From: Phycisphaerae bacterium
Lineage (GTDB): Bacteria; Planctomycetota; Phycisphaerae; Phycisphaerales; SM1A02
Direction of reading: 5' to 3'
Assembly: GCA_002700845.1 (NCBI GenBank)
Contig: PAFA01000019.1
Location: forward strand, 1 to 35,290
Length of the DNA: 35,290 nt
Below, piece after piece: positions 30,923-35,290 of this stretch. The position numbers and the translations under genes were made by a program. Position 1 is the first letter of the stretch, and each line of letters opens with the position of its first letter. Below the pieces are notes generated by a model. It saw nothing but the letters and a program-made list of their open reading frames with translations. It was not told the origin of the DNA and searched no databases.

Positions 30923-33493
30923 TCAATAGGCTTTCTGAAAAGCCTCCACAGCCGAGCGAAATTGAGGCCCTCCGAGTTCCGGAAACGACGCACGCAACCT
31001 TTCCACTCGGGCCCAGAGTTCATCTTGAGGGGTGCCGATCCGTTGCAAAACGTCGAGCATGCTGAGTTGACTCTCCCAAAAAACATTGGGCAACTTTTGG
31101 GGCGAAGTTGCCCGCGCCAGACGCCGAAAAGTTTTCATCGGTTCAACCAAGGCCTCTCGATCTGGGCCAGCCAGGATCAACTGGCACCGAGCTTGGCCAA
31201 GCAGCCAAGGCGCGGCATCAGATTGGATGATCAAAAGGCGGTCGTAGGCCAGAAGTCCCGAGGCGGCGTCACCCAGAAGCAAATGGCTGTCCGCTACCAA
31301 CTCCAGCCATGCAGAGGACGGCTCTTCTTGCCCTGAAATCCAGGGGTCAAAAACCTTCAGAACCTCACGAAGGGCTGATTCTTGACTGGTCTGATCTCCG
31401 TTGGGCGTAGAAAGGCTCATGGCTCGTGCAGCCGAAGAAAGTCGGTCCCGAAGCATGCCAGCAACCACCGGGCCCAAACGATCCGGGGCGCGGTTCAATT
31501 GCTCCGACAGAGCCGTCGACATGAATTCACCAAGCTCCGAACCAAGACGAACCTCAACCCGAAGACGGTCTTCCAGCATGTCCCCATCAAGAATGGTCGG
31601 CCAAGGGTCCTGATTCAGAATATTTCTTGCTGAGCGTGGTCCATCGAGCGCGAACGCCACTTCGACCGCGGTCAAGCGGTACTCACCAGACAACTTTGGA
31701 TCTGTGGGACTCTTGACGGCTCGGGATTTTAAAAAGGACGACTTAAAATCATTAAGTCGCGATCTGACTTCCCGCGCGACAGGAACCCTTGCCTGGGAAT
31801 CCGCGCGAACAACACGCTGACGCTCCATGGCAAATACCGCCGCATGCACCTCTGGAGAATCTGGTTGCTCCTGCACAACCTGATTGAAGTGTGGCAAAGC
31901 GCGTGAATACTCCTCAAATCCCGCGAAACACTTTGCCAACGCCAACTGGTCTTCTGCGGTGTTGATCATGGGCTCCAGCGCATTCAACAACTCCACGGTG
32001 ACATGCTCAGAGTCGACTTCGACGACGGCGGCACAAGTTTGAAGCAGTAGCGTTACGGCCGTCCACTGCTCTGGAATAGACGGAAGAGACCTGCGATCTG
32101 GTGTCGATCCGAACGGTGCACCGAAGGCCGCCTGGCGAAGCAGTGGGATGGCTTGATCAAGATCTTGCGCTCGCAGAGCCTGCACACCAAGAACATAAGA
32201 AGCCCGGCAGAACGCGGAGGGATCGGCGTTTTCTGCCATTGAATCTTGAATCGCACGCTGAAAGAGAAGATTCGATTTTTCCGGATGGCTTGGTGCGATC
32301 AACAATGCAATCGCTACCAATCCGCAGGGCGGCGCACTTTGAACCAGCAAGTCTGCACGCAATGACCCCTGCCAACTGGACCACAACCGGGCAACACGCT
32401 GCCCCGTTAAACCGGACCAGTCAGGACCAGATCCCCGAAGATGATTTCGAATTTTGAACCACGCCTCAAAGCTCTTCTGCAATCCTTTTTTTGACATTGG
32501 TGCATCAGATAGATCCTTTACCACGGTGAAGTCAGCCCAGGCAAAACAGGTCTCAGGCGCATCCGGTTGACAGGAGAATTGACCCGAAAGCCAATGGAAC
32601 AACTCCTGCTCTGGTGGCAACAAGGATGCAACGCTCTCTTCGTCAAGCAATCCCGAATCAAGCTGACCGACCGAAGTTCGAGCCGTCTGCTCCAGAACCA
32701 GGCCATGGAATTCAAGAAGAGCCGCTGCGGCTTGAGAAAGGACCGGTTCTTCATAAGAAACGCCAGACGAATCCATCCCCTGATTGTGATTTTGGAATCG
32801 GTTCCGCCACATAGAGGCCTCACGGCGCATGGCCTCCTGCGACATTGGCTCATCAAACCGAAGATCTCGAGGCGCAATCGGAAAATCCTCCACCAAATCC
32901 AAATGAATGCGGTGACTAAGCGCCAAATACCTGAGCCATGGGCCGCGTAAATCACGTTCGCGCATTGCCATTTCGGATCTCTGCATGCGCAACGATGGAT
33001 CACTTAAGAATTCTGGATCCGATTCCAAATCCAAAATCTCTTGCTGCGTCGCGGCCATGCCTGCGGAACTCCACCGATCAAAGACACGCACCCAATTGTG
33101 AATGTCTTTTCGAGTTTCTGCAGAAACCAGGGGCCACGTCCAGAACCGCCGAATGGCATTGTTGGCCCCCGATCGAAGATGCACCATCAGCACATCTTCA
33201 GCATGATCGAACGCCACCCGGGCAGACACCTCACCAATCTCACAGTGCTGCTCTCGCCATAGGATTCGGTCACGGCGAATCACCGTGATCTCTTCCGGCG
33301 ACGCTTCCATCAGTCTTTGATCAAGCTCCTCAAGCCGGTCAACTTTGGGGGTCGAAGCCTCGATCTGCTGCGGCGCTCCAAAGAAAAGCGTGACCAACAA
33401 GGACAATCTGAAGCAGAAAATCAGATGAAAACGATCCACGAAGATTTCAGACATGATCAACTTGCTCCACCGTGATATGAACTCCATCGACAT
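30923..33493 (-). CDS. large exported TPR-containing protein of the exbB-exbD operon
   Basis: About 856 residues with an N-terminal export signal (hydrophobic stretch HLIFCFRLSLLVTLFFG) and a helical repeat body. TPR-like units can be seen in AKCFAGFEEYSRALPHFNQ and HLLLGDAASGLLAYDRLL, and the C-terminal third ends with further helix pairs. No enzyme motif is visible. Two starts are possible: ATG 33493, overlapping the exbD stop as TGATG, or ATG 33454 with GGAG ten bases upstream, which would give a signal peptide of normal length. It is the last gene of exbB-exbD-exbD-TPR, so it probably works in the periplasm with the energised complex. Its exact role is unknown. Confidence 0.75.
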   Translation of the reverse strand: MSMEFISRWSKLIMSEIFVDRFHLIFCFRLSLLVTLFFGAPQQIEASTPKVDRLEELDQRLMEASPEEITVIRRDRILWREQHCEIGEVSARVAFDHAEDVLMVHLRSGANNAIRRFWTWPLVSAETRKDIHNWVRVFDRWSSAGMAATQQEILDLESDPEFLSDPSLRMQRSEMAMRERDLRGPWLRYLALSHRIHLDLVEDFPIAPRDLRFDEPMSQEAMRREASMWRNRFQNHNQGMDSSGVSYEEPVLSQAAAALLEFHGLVLEQTARTSVGQLDSGLLDEESVASLLPPEQELFHWLSGQFSCQPDAPETCFAWADFTVVKDLSDAPMSKKGLQKSFEAWFKIRNHLRGSGPDWSGLTGQRVARLWSSWQGSLRADLLVQSAPPCGLVAIALLIAPSHPEKSNLLFQRAIQDSMAENADPSAFCRASYVLGVQALRAQDLDQAIPLLRQAAFGAPFGSTPDRRSLPSIPEQWTAVTLLLQTCAAVVEVDSEHVTVELLNALEPMINTAEDQLALAKCFAGFEEYSRALPHFNQVVQEQPDSPEVHAAVFAMERQRVVRADSQARVPVAREVRSRLNDFKSSFLKSRAVKSPTDPKLSGEYRLTAVEVAFALDGPRSARNILNQDPWPTILDGDMLEDRLRVEVRLGSELGEFMSTALSEQLNRAPDRLGPVVAGMLRDRLSSAARAMSLSTPNGDQTSQESALREVLKVFDPWISGQEEPSSAWLELVADSHLLLGDAASGLLAYDRLLIIQSDAAPWLLGQARCQLILAGPDREALVEPMKTFRRLARATSPQKLPNVFWESQLSMLDVLQRIGTPQDELWARVERLRASFPELGGPQFRSAVEAFQKAY

Positions 33494-34053
33494 CAACCCG
33501 AAGTCAGCGTGACGTTGTTGTAACCCGCTCGGGCTGCAGCATCAAATGTTCTCACCACATGTTCCCAGTCCGTACCGACCTCTGGCTTCAACACGATTGG
33601 ATGATCCTCCGGCCAAAGTCCGCGTCTGCCGGGCCCGCCAAGTCGACGCGAAGCCAAAAAGTCAGTTAATGCTTCAGGTGTCTCTGGCTGTGGAAATGGA
33701 CCTTCCAGGCCGATCTGAAAACCAAGACCGACGCTGGCTTGACCGGCATCAGTGACACTTGATCGAACCGTAATGACCACCGGATGCTCCGGCACCTCAA
33801 AAGGGTCGGACACACCTGTGGACAGTCGATTTGGCAAATCAAGACGCTCGATTATTTCAGAACGTTTGAATTCTGTGGCCACCATGAAATACACCAGCAA
33901 CAAGAACACCACATCAATCATCGAGGTGAGGTTCAGACTGGGTCGAAAAGGCAAGCGAAGTTGGGCTTTTCGATCAGAGCGGCGCTGTGCTCTTCGCGCA
34001 GCGGCGTCTCCTTGCTGGTGGTCAGCGTCTTGTCGTGGCGCAGGCATCATCAT
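33493..34053 (-). CDS. ExbD/TolR-family biopolymer transport protein, second copy
   Basis: Single-pass inner-membrane protein, 186 residues: a basic cytoplasmic N-terminus (residues 1-38), a helix with the family motif LNLTSMIDVVFLLLVYFMVA including the proton-pathway Asp, and a periplasmic domain. ExbD/TolR proteins pair with ExbB/TolQ to use proton-motive force. The periplasmic part contains a Gly/Pro-rich insertion (RRLGGPGRRGLWPEDHP) before the conserved DWEHVVRTFDAAARAGYNNV ending. ATG 34053 overlaps the preceding stop by four bases. Confidence 0.85.
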   Translation of the reverse strand: MMMPAPRQDADHQQGDAAARRAQRRSDRKAQLRLPFRPSLNLTSMIDVVFLLLVYFMVATEFKRSEIIERLDLPNRLSTGVSDPFEVPEHPVVITVRSSVTDAGQASVGLGFQIGLEGPFPQPETPEALTDFLASRRLGGPGRRGLWPEDHPIVLKPEVGTDWEHVVRTFDAAARAGYNNVTLTSG

Positions 34054-34532
34054 GTCGAAGGCTCAAGCAACACCAAGTGCACCCTTGCTTCAGTATTCGC
34101 GGCAGAAGCGCTCGCCTGACGCAACGCGTCAAATATGGGCTGGATCCATTCAAAATGAATTTCACGATCTGCTCGCAAATGGATTGCCAAATCCGGACGG
34201 CCCCTCAAATCCTCGGCGATGCGTGCGGTCAGCGCGGAACACCCTTTGGCATCAATTGAAAATTCGTCCCCCAAGACCACTGCTCGGGATCCCACGCCAG
34301 GCTGAAATTCGTCGGGCAGAATATTGACGACCAGCCGAGGTTCTTCCCCCGCAACCATGGCCGCCGCGTTTGGAACTTCTGGGAGGTTAAGGGGCTCAGC
34401 CTCACGACTCACAACCTGTGAAACCAAGACAAAGAACACAATCAACAAAAAGACCACATCAATCATCGAGGTCAAATTTGCCTCGACTTGAGTCGGCAGG
34501 TGCTTTCGTTTGGTTCGAGTCATGCGAGACAT
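34050..34532 (-). CDS. ExbD/TolR-family biopolymer transport protein, first copy
   Basis: About 160 residues with a basic N-terminus (MSRMTRTKRKHL), the membrane helix ANLTSMIDVVFLLIVFFVL with the conserved Asp, and a periplasmic domain ending in a family-typical helix and strand (WIQPIFDALRQASASA). The ATG at 34532, 13 bases after the exbB stop, is preferred. Earlier in-frame starts lie within exbB, and no start here has a strong ribosome site. Two different ExbD proteins in one operon fit the 1 ExbB : 2 ExbD pattern common in planctomycetes and Bacteroidetes. Confidence 0.83.
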   Translation of the reverse strand: MSRMTRTKRKHLPTQVEANLTSMIDVVFLLIVFFVLVSQVVSREAEPLNLPEVPNAAAMVAGEEPRLVVNILPDEFQPGVGSRAVVLGDEFSIDAKGCSALTARIAEDLRGRPDLAIHLRADREIHFEWIQPIFDALRQASASAANTEARVHLVLLEPST

Positions 34533-34545
34533 CAGATCACGGCGT

Positions 34546-35283
34546 TCAATGGCTTTGCGGCGGAGAAGATGGAGAACCACCATCTTTCGGGTGTGCCCCC
34601 GAAGCGGTGCTTGGTTGGGAACGTAAGGGTGCACCGGCAAGGTCAACGGTGGATTTGGTCTTTCCCCCCGATCCATGAGCCTTTCGCCATTCTGGGTCGA
34701 ACGGGCGGATCAAAACCGTCACTTCTGCCAATACAGATTCTGAAGCATCGAGAATTCGATTGCGCACGACGGCGTATCCCATGAGGGCTGGGATCGCGAC
34801 CACCAGCCCCCAAAAGGTTGTGACCAAGGCAGTACCAATTCCTCCGGCAAGCAGAACCGGGTCGGCATTTCCTCCGGCTGAAACAATTGATTGAAAGGCC
34901 AAGATCATTCCGTACACCGTGCCAAACAAACCAGCCATCGGAGCCAACTGACCAACCAGGTGAAGAAGGTCAACTTTCCGAAGGTGCCGAGCAGTTTCCT
35001 GGTCGACGGCATCTTCCATTGCCATCAACATGGCTTCGTATCCTCGGGGAGCGGTCAACAACGTGGTGTTGGCCACCGAACCAAAAAAGCTTTGGTCTTC
35101 GGTCAAGACCTTGATGGCTTTTCGGTAGCCCCCTGAATGCAGAAGCCGTGAGGCCTGCTCACGGCTGAACGTGGGGATGAGCGCTTCACGCTTGGTGCCC
35201 CAAAGGAAGAAAACAATCGCCCCCAGGCTGACGGCACTTGCTGACAACAGCAGCCAAATAATGCCTGTGCCCAGCCATTCCAC
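34546..35283 (-). CDS. MotA/TolQ/ExbB proton channel family protein, possibly 5'-truncated
   Basis: Inner-membrane proton channel subunit of a Tol/Ton-type energising complex. The 245 residues seen have a first helix (about 5-28), a cytoplasmic domain, then two helices with the family motif VGQLAPMAGLFGTVYGMILAF (about 108-128) and GIGTALVTTFWGLVVAIPAL (about 148-167). The tail is Ser/Pro/Gly-rich. The GTG at 35283 is the first start in the window, but the frame stays open to the right edge and many ExbB proteins here begin with an extra signal segment, so the true start may lie outside. First gene seen of exbB-exbD-exbD-TPR. Confidence 0.85.
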   Translation of the reverse strand: MEWLGTGIIWLLLSASAVSLGAIVFFLWGTKREALIPTFSREQASRLLHSGGYRKAIKVLTEDQSFFGSVANTTLLTAPRGYEAMLMAMEDAVDQETARHLRKVDLLHLVGQLAPMAGLFGTVYGMILAFQSIVSAGGNADPVLLAGGIGTALVTTFWGLVVAIPALMGYAVVRNRILDASESVLAEVTVLIRPFDPEWRKAHGSGGKTKSTVDLAGAPLRSQPSTASGAHPKDGGSPSSPPQSH

Positions 35284-35290
35284 GCCTTGC

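Noticed and set aside
1-35290. CRISPR arrays, insertion sequences, prophage or toxin-antitoxin modules
   Set aside because: No regularly spaced repeats, transposase motifs, integrase or phage genes were found. All sizeable frames are housekeeping or envelope genes.

Overview
The window reads as chromosomal housekeeping DNA of a Gram-negative bacterium, most likely a planctomycete and plausibly of the class Phycisphaerae. This placement is inference from gene content. It rests on a lipid A/BamA cluster with an LpxC-FabZ fusion, a eukaryote-like UDP-HexNAc pyrophosphorylase, an archaeal-type adenylate kinase domain fused to a nucleoside-deoxyribosyltransferase-like domain, and an ExbB-ExbD-ExbD-TPR operon. 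No insertion sequence, phage gene, CRISPR array or tRNA was seen. Coding density is very high and there is no gene-free stretch longer than about 300 bases.

Layout. 1-574 (minus): the 5' part of a tmRNA gene running off the left edge, then a small DUF4190-like membrane protein. 634-4133 (plus): an operon of PlsC-type acyltransferase, HscB-like J-protein and two DUF21/CBS (CorC/HlyC-type) membrane proteins. 4142-8178 (minus): recJ and a penicillin-acylase-family hydrolase. 8279-8890 (plus): adenylate kinase. 8931-10995 (minus): galE and a cytochrome oxidase subunit III with a histidine-rich insertion. 11031-11486 (plus): dut. 11474-16329 (minus): operon of the AdkA-like fusion, truA, a GT4 glycosyltransferase and an unrecognised 595-residue protein. 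16363-18446 (minus): phoU and a UAP1/AGX-type pyrophosphorylase. 18507-19789 (plus): pdxJ and a Nudix hydrolase. 19790-21151 (minus): glmM. 21175-21549 (plus): a PTPS-III-type pterin enzyme. 21546-28363 (minus): bamA, two skp/ompH genes, lpxD, lpxC-fabZ and lpxA, with a short membrane ORF upstream. 28674-29771 (plus): gcvT. 29778-30650 (minus): a sigma-70 factor. 30923-35283 (minus): exbB-exbD-exbD-TPR operon, whose first gene may begin outside the window.

How the genes fit together. GlmM makes GlcN-1-P and the UAP1-like enzyme makes UDP-GlcNAc. LpxA, LpxC and LpxD then carry out the first acylation and deacetylation steps of lipid A synthesis, FabZ supplies 3-hydroxyacyl chain metabolism, and BamA with two Skp-like chaperones builds the outer membrane. 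lpxB and later genes are not here.

The most notable sequence-level pattern is in the starts. Ten of about fifteen operon-leading genes have a TANNNT (-10-like) hexamer ending only 6-8 bases before the start codon and no Shine-Dalgarno sequence, as expected for leaderless mRNAs. Genes inside operons, and a few leaders, carry GGAGG-type sites. Divergent genes are separated by as little as 23 bases with overlapping -10 boxes, and most convergent genes abut or overlap at their stop codons.
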